Source: Liolophura sinensis (lineage: Eukaryota; Mollusca; Polyplacophora; Chitonida; Chitonidae). From it: a stretch of DNA of 64,000 nt. How positions within the stretch are numbered: position 1 is the stretch's first letter; each line of letters begins with the position of its first letter. The DNA lies in contig NC_088298.1 in assembly GCF_032854445.1 (NCBI RefSeq), positions 1,918,160 to 1,982,159 of the forward strand. Reading direction: 5' to 3'. Made by a program: the position numbers and the translations under genes. Shown piece after piece: positions 53,241-64,000 of the stretch. The notes below the pieces were generated by a model, which was given only the letters and a program-made list of their open reading frames with translations, was not told the DNA's origin and ran no database searches.

Positions 53241-56200
53241 CCATAAAATATGAAATGATAATGGACTCATGTAAAGACAAGTAGCAATCTTTACCTGCAC
53301 TTTATGGACATATATGCGTCATGGCGAAGAATTGCGTCGTCATGTTTTTTGTCTCTTACCGGTATTCATTTTGTTTCATAAAACTCCTTTTCGTTCTTTT
53401 CTTGAGTAAATGTATTCTCAGTCAGCCTGTGTTTACTAATTTATTTTGAAGATAAGACGTCAACAATAATTTACATGTTGTGGTTTAATTGGAAAATTGA
53501 ATGCGATGAAACCTGCACGAAAAGAGGAAAATATTTACATTATATGAATTTATAAATAAAGTCATTGCCCGAGGATAAGCGTTAATGGTGCTTATCTCAA
53601 TCAGGGTCGTATTTTTTTTCTTTCATAACGAAATGTAACAAGAATAGAATACAAAACAAGCTTCCTCTATACTGTCAAACTCAAACAAAATCTAGGGTGC
53701 AATTTAACTCCCTCTAATCCCCCCCTCCCCAGACACCTACAGGGGTATCACAAAGATCGAGGTGATAGAAATAACCAAAATAAAAAGGAACGTCTGGCAG
53801 CAAAGCAAAACGTTGGCGTTTTAAGTCGGCGTAAAATATGTCGTGTTATTCAGAGCGAGTCCGTTGGCCTACTAACCCGCCAGGTTAGGGTTTTAACTGC
53901 TCCCTGTCGGTCTCGCGCACCTGATCGTCCTACATATAAACGCGTACCCGTCACTCTCACGGCCTCGCCAACACTCCTTGTGGCACGGTTAGACTTGTAT
54001 AAGACATGTAGGAATGCTTCACTTCAGAAGTTAACTTGAGAGGGGAGGGGGGTATTGGATTGGAGTTCATCATGTGAAATAGCACTGATACGGAAATAGC
54101 CAGGTTTGAATCGGTTTTTCACCCAACTGATGACTGGTTAATGGTCCTGAACAGTGTATTCGTTGAGGACTTTGCATATTGTCTGTCAGATTTGCCAATA
54201 TCATCTTCAAAGATGTAAAAGTAAGAGGCTGAAATCTGTGGATATTTTGGAATCAATTGATTATGCCTTGTATAAATCAAGTAATTATACCTATATTCAT
54301 CATCGAGGGGTGGCTATAGACATGCATTTTATTTTCACGAGAATCTAGATGGAATGCATTTGGAAATTTCCATTCAAATGCAAATAAACTTTTGTCTGCT
54401 CAGTTTCCATGACTTTGCCTGGTCCAATCACAGCTAAGGCTTTTTATCACCGTTGATCGCCTCATTCATGTGAGTTATTGATAAGCTTTTAATCTAATTA
54501 ATTATATTGAGTATTAAAAGCTGGGACTCATTTACAATATCCTCATATCTTTTTTAAATAGAATGTTAATGTCAGTCACAGTTTTGCGTATCCGGGTTCT
54601 TTGAAAGGGTGAAAAATAACATAGAACTACATGGGAGAAAATGGGGATTTTTCATGATCAACAGACCAATAAAACTGTGACAATTTAAGGCTAGACACAT
54701 TCGCAATACATTTCCAGAAATAGTTTTCTACCTATATCTTTATTTTTAAAATTTTTGTCTGTTTATGGTAAACTCTTATTCCAGGCTTATCTCGCCTAGG
54801 ATATATTCGCTTTGTGAACACCGCTGGTCTCCTCACGTGACCAGAGATAGTGCTGCTTATTGGCTCACAGGAGCTATAACATCACCATGAAACTATGAAC
54901 ATGTTTTATGTACCAGTTGATTGAGGGTAAACACGTGTAGCGTTGTGGCATGGTGAATTTCAGTATCCAATGGATTATAATACGTATGGTCCCAATTCGG
55001 GACCTGACGTGATAGTTTTTAAAATCCAACTGTAATTCTTTGGAACGCAATCTGAACAAGCCGAAACGTGTTGACAGCGTTAAAAATATTTCAAGATATT
55101 TTTTTTTTTGAAATTTAAGTACATTCTCGATGTCTGACACAGTGTAGTTATACACAGTGCGTCAAACGGGCATATTGCTTGAAAAAAAATGAGGCGTAAG
55201 ACTTTTATTCAAGTGTCTTATTTTAAGATAAAAATTCAACCCTCGATATCACAATCCACGTGCCTTTGAAAGCGAAGGAAGCGAAGCGTAGCGTCGTTGA
55301 TTGTTAACCCAGTTCTCTCAATATCCCCCCCCCTCCCCGCTTCTGGGTTACCCCCCTCCCCTCCTCCTTATTCTGTCAACTTCTTCGTCCCCCCCCTCCC
55401 CTCTACATTCTTAGTTTAACCAATCACTGATACTGTCACTAACTAGTTAGAACGATAGCTCTAACCCACCACAGGAGTTGGAGAGCACTTCTGTCTCCCT
55501 CGGCCCAGTGAACCCGATAAGAATAGGCCCACAAGGAACGAGACGCCGGCTGACAAAAAGCAACTACTGACCATATTTAAAAGAACAGTTTTGAGCCTGA
55601 CTGTATCTTACTTAAACTTACTAACACATTATACGCTCTTTATATGTACATACCAAGAGCCACAATGTCACCTGTGGGTTAATAGAAGACCGGTATGTCG
55701 TATTCATAAATGAGATCCCCTTATTAGCATTGCTGGCAGCGTGAGTTCGACTCCCAATAAAGCCATATTTTTTGCAGCAGTTACATGTGTGCAAAGGCGG
55801 GCTAAGAAATTAGGGAAGAGCCGGGAAATGTTTCCACTAAAAGGGCCTCCAGAGAAAATGGACTATAGCTTTGGCGTCACCACTTGTGTGCAGCATGTGC
55901 ACTGTGCCGTGGAGACTAGCTATATGTAAGTTGCATACTTCCAGGTAATGGACCTCTGGTGATACATATTCCTTAACTCTGACTGAATCATATACCTTTA
56001 TACAGGTCAACTTAAAAGTCGTTTTGATCCGGAGTGGGGGGGGGGGGGGGGGGGTAGGGGATTTGATTAATTCAATTCTTACTGGAAAAAATTAAGTGTC
56101 GTCACAAAAATATTGTTTTCAGTCATTTATTTTCTTAAACATCTAACAATTGAAAATGCACCATGTTATTTTGTAACTCTTTCAGGATTTTACTGGTTTT

Positions 56201-59200
56201 TTTTTTCAAGACTCCCCAATCATATAAATATCTCTTTAACAGGAAAAATGCAGTTATATGTCAACCTTAAATGACTTTATTTTTTATTTTTTACCCTCCC
56301 GACACTGAAAGATTTTAACATTCCACATGTAAAACAATTCAAAATTGGCGTGGCCTTATACAGCAGTGATTCATTCCACAGGACAATTTCTAACCCTCAC
56401 CTCTGCGTCTCTGGGACTTCTGCTTTTATATATAATTATTACACAAACTCATGAATTGTCTAAGTTTTGGCGAAGGTTATTTCCCCTGGTTTGGCAGAGT
56501 TGCCTGATCATCTCGTTCTCGCGAGATTTTACAATATCGTCTGCCACGTGTCTCGACATAAATGACTGATAAAATCTTAGAGAGATTACAGAAAATCTGA
56601 AGAATTTAGGGATTGGCGTTAATTAAATTAATCAAGTGTTATAAAAATAGTTGAGCATTGATGGCCGTAAGATGAATAATTCACCGCTTGATTGATTTTG
56701 CCAGAAGGAAAATAAATAAAATATGCTTGACTCCAAAGTTAAAATTCAACTAGCGATATATTGATGAGCTGTGAACATAGCAAAAAATATACATCACAAA
56801 GTTGTACAAAATAGTAGGTTGTCGAATATGCATGCAGCCTCACCTGAATAAAGTCCTCCACCGCTAAAGTTAGCATGTAGCAACCAGAAACACAAATGTT
56901 TATGCTGAAGATCAGAACATGCTATGTAAATTGGTGACGTCCTGGCAGAGCGATAGCGAGGAAAAAGTCTGAATGCAACGAAATGCCGGTGTCCTTTATT
57001 ACATGATTTTGTCGAACAGCGCACAATAAATATATCAACTCACCAAGGAGTTGTAAGAAGTTTATTTAGCAACAGTCTTACCACGCTTGAATGTACTCCA
57101 TGTGCATATAAATCAACTGAAACCTGATTGCTGACAGCAATATCTAATTCATAATGGGATTATTTTTGTTGATCTAAACCACAAATTTGTAAGCTTAACT
57201 AGGATACGTTGTCAGATGGTTAGTCTGTGTGACCCTCAGCCAAGGCCCCCTCCCCTCACTGACTAAATACCCCCAGGCTAACACCCTCGAGGCTGTGCGG
57301 TGACAAGGCCACACGGTACATATGTATACAGAGAAACAAGCTATGTGCACCGAAGCTATCTTCGCTTTAGTACATCTTGGTGTATATACTGCGGTATGAA
57401 ATTGAATTATTCAAACCTGAAATATTTTCATTACGCTCAGCGGGGAAATTAGCAATTTGCAAGAGGAACGAGAGTAAACGTGGGCGTTATAGGAATGGAG
57501 GGGTGGTGAAGGGACTTGTTTATGGCAATAAAATACACAACGTGAAGTACACTGCGCATAAACATCAGTATTGACTAGTACAATACTCACCGATCCGTAT
57601 TGGTACTAATTTCGCAACTATCTGTTAATGCGTAAATGTACTTCTGTTTGTAAGAGAACCAGAGCAACATACGGATACAGCGCAAGCGTGATCCGTGATA
57701 AATGTTCTCCCATCACATTCGATTTTATGCGTAACACGTTTATACGAAGCCTGTACATTTACAGTCCAGAGTCGGTTTTGGGTAGAGTAAACGAAAGGAG
57801 TGGGTAATTCATATATTGCCGGGATGGGGGGGAAGGGGATACCCAAAAGCCTCTCACTAAAAAAACAAACTTAATTCTCAGTTACATCAAACCTCGTACA
57901 TAGAAACAGGAATAAGTATAGCTAAAGCTCAAGGCAGAATTGAAGGATTAACGGGATATCATATATGAGACGGATTATCAACGGGATTAAAATTTAAATA
58001 CTTATAAGCCACGGTAGCCATAATTGTCATTGGTATAAAACCATATCTTGTAAAGTGCTATATTTAGTTTTGTCCACCAATAAATGTAAGTTTAGTTTTT
58101 AAAGCGTAAAACACCAATAAAATAAAATAAATTAACGTTGTGGGGAATAATTTGTGTAGGATAAACGGGTTTTAAGGCGCAGGATAGTGGCTTTAGTTAT
58201 TAATTGATTGAGTGAGTGCATGGGGTTTAACGTCGTTTTTCAGTCATATGACGACGAAATTATGAACTGACAAATGTTGATTAGAAACACATCGTATTGC
58301 CTGGGCACAAATCATTTCATGTAATGAAGTTGCCGTGGAAACTAATCTATGTATACATGTATAAGTAAAACGCCTTGTTAGATAACAAATCTGACCGACT
58401 GACTATCATACTGACTGATTGATTAGATGGCTGATTATTTGACTGATTCCTTGTTTCATTGATGGATAACATGTGTCCGTCAGCACAATATGGTTAACAT
58501 TGTGAACAACGCTAAATATAGCTCAGATCCATCCGATGTTTATATTTTCGGAACAACAAACAATCATACTCCATGAGTGCATACTACACATGCAAAACAG
58601 AAAGAAAAAATACCGGTCATGGTTCAAGGTTTTCACGCAAGTTCGCCAAAACACACGCCTGGACACGTGGTACAGATAAATGTACGAGTCTGAGGTCGAC
58701 CAAGATGTTTCCGGCCCGACTTGTCTCTCATCCTCCTCCCTCTCCCTACAAGTCAAATCCATCACAATAGGGGTCAGAGACCGCTTACTGGAGCATGACT
58801 TCTGTTCTCGTGACTCGGGCATGCCACCTACTTTGTTTTTTTTTTTTTGTTTTTTTTTTAGCTCAAATTTCTAATTCTGAAATTACAAGCCACCACACAA
58901 TGCTCCTCCAGCATCGGAAACTGGCCAGATTTACGCACTACCCCTGTGCTCAAATTAACTGCGCGTGTCCACCACGATATTTGCGAAACAAAAAGAAATC
59001 AACAAACACAAAAAACTGCAACAGCAAAAAGCACTCTAACATGTTTTTCCTATATCATTCGCCACAGATGAAAACAAGAGGTTAGTGAGTAACTAGCGTG
59101 TTTCGCGCCAGTTAAATCAAGTTATCCTTGATTTCATTAGATCTAATACTTAATTTCTTTCAAGAGGATCTCCCGTCACATCCTACGTAGTTACAAGTGA

Positions 59201-59423
59201 CTTCTTCGAAATAATATGAAAACCATGAAGCGAATTCGCAATAGTTGTGATATCCCGCTAAGAGATTTCGCGACGTCTTACACTCAGACCCCTCGTTAAG
59301 CGGACGAGCTATATTAAAGGGTAAGAAAGCCCGTGTTGAAATATGGAATACTGCAAAATGGACGGATCGACGGACTGATCAACCGACACAGAGAGCTGAT
59401 CAGTTGTAGCTAAAAGGCCAAGG
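53241..59423. other. Intergenic; no gene recognised
   Basis: Mostly unique AT-rich DNA. Contains C-rich tracts (55326-55402), a poly-G run (56036-56054), a short SINE-tail fragment (58100-58135, gcgtaaaacaccaataaaat) and a truncated SINE B start (58207-58260). No frame shows a domain I recognise. Confidence 0.5.
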
Positions 59424-59435
59424 GAAATGTCTGTG

Positions 59436-59789
59436 AGTGAGTGAGTGAGTGCTTGGGGTTTAACGTCGTACTCAACAATTTTTCAGTCATATGACGACGA
59501 AGGAATCATTAAGGTGCATGCACGTGTAATGTGCCTCCTTTGTTGCAGGACGGATTTCCACCGCTCTTTTATTTAGTGCTGCATCACTGAGACGACTTAC
59601 CGAAGGCAAGTAAGCCGCCCCGCCCGAGCCATTATACTGATACGGGTCAACCAGTCGTTGCACTATCCCCTTCATGCTGAACGCCAAGCGAGGAAGTTAC
59701 AACTTCCTCTTTTAAAGTCTTAGGTGTGACTCGACCAAGGATTGATCCTGGATCTACCGGTCCCGAAGCGGACGCTCTGCCAACTGTGC
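59436..59789 (-). mobile_element. SINE family B, full length, with perfect 12-bp target-site duplication
   Basis: Flanked by GAAATGTCTGTG at 59424-59435 and 59790-59801. On the minus strand it begins GCACAGTTGGCAGAGCGTCC, an A-box-like start (TGGCAGAGCG), followed by GATCCAGGATCAATCC (B-box-like). It ends in the TACGACGTTAAACCCCAAGC segment and CACT repeats. About 354 bp. Confidence 0.95.
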
Positions 59790-59801
59790 GAAATGTCTGT
59801 G

Positions 59802-60680
59802 TAAATCATGCAGTTTGCAGGTAATCCATCACTTAAAGGATTAGTGTCCAGATTTAGCTACTTGTCCTCAGTATAAAGAGTATAACCTGTTTAATAGTAT
59901 GCTACCAGGAGGGCCTCAGAGAAAGGTAACTGTCTACCAATAACAATGGATTTACTACCCTAGTCGACCTTTAACCGGCCGCCCGGTAAAGCTCAGCGGG
60001 TGACGTCATAGATAGCCAAACCCAAGTCTAGCTGGTCTATAAAGCCTGGGAATTGGTATCAAAACGATGTCATTTTCGAGAGAGATTCTAGCTACACAGA
60101 AGCAAGTATACTGCCGTGTGAATTTGAACCCATAGTGGACGACACACAAGTTCCGATTTATGTCACTTGCATCTATGGTCAGACTTCAGATTCCGAGCTT
60201 TGTTTACTGCGGTGTCGCTAATCATCGTAATCTGGACCAGAGATTAAAATAATGGGGAATAGATTATCACTGTGTAAGATTGCTTTCGCACCTTTCCTGG
60301 GCAACATTTGAAGGGAAGTCACTTGTTTTCGCACGGCAATTGAGCCTTTAACTCTTGAGTAACGCAGTCAAGCAATACGATTATTTTGGGACCGTTTTCA
60401 GTTTTAACCGTCCTCTGCAGTCGGTTAGAAACCGCAGACATTGTGGTAACTGTCAAACGGCCATTGCTTTGTTGTACACAGTTCACAATTTGTTAGAAGT
60501 TCACTCATTGGACCACAGGAGAGACACAGCCAATGGAATAGCGTGTATCAAAGCGACATATATTAGAAGCCATCACGTGGTTGTGTCACTTTACCGGAAG
60601 ATTGATTAAACTAATGACGAATAAACTCTCGCTTTGTCTTACACCCACCAAGCCTATCACCAGAGTTTGTATGCATATAT
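59802..60680. other. Intergenic; no gene recognised
   Basis: Unique sequence with a TGACGTCA palindrome at 60001-60008. The 84-codon frame at 60355-60609 has no recognisable similarity. Confidence 0.45.
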
Positions 60681-60917
60681 TTAAAGCCTAATTTTTTCCT
60701 CCCTACAGCTAAAATTTAGCTGCCCACCAGGCTTTCTTATCCCAGCTCGTGTCAGCCCAGCCAAAAATTGGCTGCGTTTGGTGGGTGTAAAATCCTTCCG
60801 TCTTGTACCGTGAACCCATGCTTTTCTGAGGGCTAAATCGTTTGGAAGCTTGAAAAGACTAACTCCAGGGTTCTTCGACGCCCTGTTTGTACAACCGTAT
60901 GCAAAACAGCAAATCAT
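60681..60917 (-). pseudogene. Truncated THAP-type zinc-finger coding fragment
   Basis: From the ATG at 60917 the frame reads MICCFAYGCTNR and continues through NPGVSLFKLPNDLALRKAW and RRKDFTPTKRS. This is the N-terminal two thirds of a THAP DNA-binding domain: the first two zinc Cys (CxxxxC type), the conserved Phe-x-x-Pro, the Trp and the x-P-x-x-x-S segment. The second zinc pair (C-x-x-H-F) should come next but is missing. The frame instead runs through unrelated residues to a stop at 60681, and there is no obvious donor at the break. It could be a decayed copy of a THAP gene or DNA-transposon-derived gene, or a first exon with an unrecognised splice. No partner exon was found. Confidence 0.6.
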
Positions 60918-61663
60918 TTCGTGTAGAAATTCGATAAGCTTGTTGTCTCTCGTGTGGCTTTTTAACACTGAACTGAATGGCGAAGCTCCGACAGCTCGTA
61001 AAGGTTGGTAAAGGTATGACGTCATTCGGCGGAGCCCACCGAGTGATGGTGGGAAAATGCATAAACCCAGCCTCATCATCTAGTGATTTTAATGCCATAT
61101 TACTCAGATAACTGTACTATTTTCCCAATATTTGTTTACACTCTATTTAACAACATATACAGGGGCAGCTATTTATGAAAAAATAACCAATCTCGACACT
61201 AAGGATACACGCAAAGGTATTCTATATTATGGTTTTATGGAATGTGAAGAAATTTAAGCCAAAAAAAAAACATTAAAAAATGTCCATTTCTGAGGCATAT
61301 TTAATATCTCTGAAAAACCGCTATTTTCTGTCAATAATGGGCAATTTTCCAAAATGACTTGATCGTTAAACTTATTCGGAAAGCAGGTACAGTTTAACGG
61401 CAACGTCATGGTTTTTGTTAACGATGTGCATCAACTGTCAACAAGTGAACTCTGACTAGTCTTTCAAAGCTAGGATCAGGCACTTGACACTCGAGAAAAT
61501 ATCCATGTAAGAGTGTGTTTCTGTCAATCGGAGTCCTATCATGATAACCATAAGCAAGAGAATAACTGTAATGACAGATGGTAAACATTGACAAAACAAA
61601 ATTGAAGTTTAATATACATATTGCTACTGTAGAGTCAGTCGTCTGTGTTACATAGCAAGATGA

Positions 61664-61862
61664 GCTATGTCAAATCAGGTCGCGTGTTCAAATCCAGCTC
61701 TCGACGTTTCAGCTGCTGATTATAAGTCAGGAGGTTTATAAGGTACCTGGTTATGGGCGGGGGTTTACCCCAAGCACTCCAGTTCTCTTCACCCATAAGT
61801 CTGACCGCCATCGTGTACATGTACGAAAAAAGACATTCTTGCCCACAGCGTTTAGCACAAAT
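61664..61862 (+). mobile_element. Diverged SINE related to family A (subfamily with GGTACCTGG body)
   Basis: B-box-like gtgttcaaatccagc, then ctctcgacgtttcagctgct, aaggtacctggttatggg, tttaccccaagcactccagt, accgccatcgtgtac and gcgtttagcacaaat. Its ccccaagcactccagtt segment resembles the minisatellite unit at 1811-2345. Confidence 0.7.
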
Positions 61863-62849
61863 ATGTCTGTCAGTCCAGAGCAATAAAGAAACATATAACT
61901 ACCCAACTCCTTAAATTTACTATTGTTGGAAAAACTAGCTTTGGACTTGACATACATTAACTAGGTAATGCATGTCATTGGGGCAAAAATGCGTACACTG
62001 GAAATCCAATTTAAATTGCACTCAGTGTTGTTTACAACAGCCTTAATTCCATTTCCAAATTCTCGTGGGACACAGAGCGTTGATGTACAAGGAGATGTAC
62101 AGATGAGAACAAATAGCACTAGAGCATTTCCAAGTTTATCGCTGTTTAATCTAACAGCTGTTCTAACATTTAACACATACAGTTAAAAATTTGTCTGACA
62201 GACACTGTCTTTGTTTTTAGTCTTGGCAATCACAGTATTTTCTACTCTGTCAGAAGGCCCTGATTATTCGCATTGATGGGGGTCCGACAATGGAGCCTCA
62301 CACTTATAATACCCAAATATAATGACCACACCATTACAAATCCTCCCCCCCCCCCAACCCATCAATACACACACGCATACACTCACCCGACCAGTCCCAG
62401 AAGTGCACAGCACAGGTGCTAATAATTTCCTGTCGAGACGGGTGCTAATAATTTCCGAAGACAGGGCCATTGAAAGCGAATGAAACACTTCACGTGTGGA
62501 GAAAGGCCGAGTAACTGTTTATTCCTTGTTAGGAAAGTACGAGTGTCAAGCCTGACATAAATTCTCCTACTAATACAGCTTGTACAGCCATTGAGAATAT
62601 AGCAATGGGGTCGGGAATACCGAAATGGTAGATAACGCGAATACAGTTTTACGTTTTTGGTAATGCAGAGGAGAGACACGTTTCAAACAAAGCGATGGAA
62701 CATTCTAGCCAGATTTTTTTCCATTGTCTTGTCAAATAGTTGGAACTGTCCTTATCGTCGCAAAGCCAAGTACTAAAACGAGTAGCTAAGTACAGATAGG
62801 GAAAGCAAATGCTCCATTAGTTCAAAGGTCTGCAGAGTTGCATACTATT
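61863..62849. other. Intergenic; no gene recognised
   Basis: Unique AT-rich sequence with a poly-C run near 62346. Overlapping short frames have no recognisable similarity. Confidence 0.45.
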
Positions 62850-63420
62850 CACTGACTATCTCTTTATCTAGAAATATCTCATATGTAGAAATACTATCCT
62901 ATCTCACACCCAGAAACATGCTTTCCATTAATTATTTCTCATATCTAGAAGCACACTATCCATTGACTGTATCTCTTGTATCCAGAATCACTATATCTTA
63001 CATCAAGAAGCACTAACAACTGACCATATCTCAGATCTAGAAACACTATCAATTGACTTTATCTCTTTATCTAGAAACTCACTATCCACACAGTATTTTT
63101 TATATAGAAACACACTACCTATTGACTCTATTTCACTTATCTAGAAACACACTACCTATTGACTCTATCTCTTTATACAGAAACACACTATCCACCAACT
63201 ACACCTTATATCCAGAAACACGCTATCCGTTGACTATATCTCATATTTAGAAACACATTATCCACTGACTATATCCTATCTCTTTCTCTAGAAACACATA
63301 TTCTACGTCATATCTCTTCTACCTTCTATCCATGACTAAGTCTCTTGTATTTAGAAACACACTATCCATTGACTATCTCTTATATCTAGAAACATAATAT
63401 TCATTGAGTATATAATTTTT
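62850..63420. repeat. Degenerate tandem array, ~35-50-bp units around ATCTAGAAACACACTATCCA
   Basis: At least twelve occurrences of (a/t)tctagaaacac(a/g)ctatcc separated by attgactatatctc-type spacers of varying length. Highly diverged, so old. Confidence 0.85.
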
Positions 63421-64000
63421 TTATAACAATTGGAGATACAGTCTTCATTCACTTTATAATCATCATAAACACAGATTCCCAACCATTTGGTTTTAATGCC
63501 TTAAACCTGCTGTAGTAGAAGGGGTGAAGCGCAAATGCGGTTAGTTTCTAGTATACCTAATTCCGACATCAAGAACTGGCACTACAGTTGACTTGGTGTC
63601 CCTAGACAGACATATATCCCACATATTTCATCGTCTCGTGCTCAACTGAGCTATTTGAATGGCGCTTGGAATTTGGAAAGTATTAATACATAGTGAAGGT
63701 TCTGATAGATATCAACTTCTGGACTTACTGCGCATGATTGTTCGGTATACATGTGGTAACTAAAATCGCTCTGAGATCAGTTACCCCCGCCACTTGATAG
63801 TTTCAACGACAAAAACCTTAAAAAACGAGACCACCAGGATTGGAAACAGAACGGTGTAAGAGAGCGGAGATCATTTTTACCTAACTGGTATAATTTCTGA
63901 TAGGTCAGTAGCTTACCACTACCGCCATGTTAATCACAGAGAAATGAATAACGAACAGGGCTGAAAAAAACCCAAACAAGTTTATAAGAGAGTGGGATAT
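63421..64000. other. Intergenic; no gene recognised
   Basis: Unique sequence to the window edge, with nothing recognisable in either strand. Confidence 0.45.

Noticed and set aside
52899-53246. 115-codon frame of SGLELLD repeats as a gene
   Set aside because: Produced by the 27-bp minisatellite, and an antisense frame is open over the same bases.
60355-60609. 84-codon plus-strand frame as a small gene
   Set aside because: No recognisable domain, signal peptide or similarity; length is within chance for this base composition.

Overview
This is a piece of an intron-rich, AT-rich animal nuclear genome. It is most likely from a marine invertebrate, probably a mollusc: it carries one invertebrate-grade SLC4 bicarbonate transporter gene with GT-AG introns, and the dispersed tRNA-derived SINE families are of a kind I associate with bivalve and gastropod DNA. 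That taxonomic call is inference and was not checked against a database. I see no bacterial genes, operons, CRISPR arrays or viral genes.

Centre (15137-34668, minus strand): one complete coding sequence in 19 exons for a Na+-coupled bicarbonate transporter of the SLC4 family. Every intron has GT-AG ends and every exon phase joins, giving 3306 nt and 1101 residues. The start Met has an in-frame stop nine codons upstream. The C-terminus carries a PPxY motif and a class I PDZ-type end. Its introns hold SINEs, a mariner-like MITE, a large foldback element, several minisatellites and a cluster of perfect TGACGTCA palindromes.

Left flank (1-15136): no convincing gene. It is dominated by tandem arrays with unit lengths of about 60, 20, 69, 15, 55, 64 and 18 bp, followed by a run of SINEs at 10.4-12.5 kb. 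In one place a SINE is inserted into another SINE and has a 13-bp target-site duplication.

Right flank (34669-64000): mostly unassigned intergenic DNA. It contains SINE copies with clear target-site duplications, two TA-flanked MITEs, an AT microsatellite, a minisatellite that reverses orientation, a perfect match to the CTCF core motif near 42.5 kb, and a truncated THAP-type zinc-finger coding fragment near 60.8 kb on the minus strand.

The main surprises are the density of minisatellites, some apparently born inside SINE-related sequence, the excess of TGACGTCA palindromes around a bicarbonate transporter gene, and the PPxY plus PDZ tail of that transporter. Many open frames in the window are by-products of tandem repeats whose unit length is a multiple of three, and were not called as genes.
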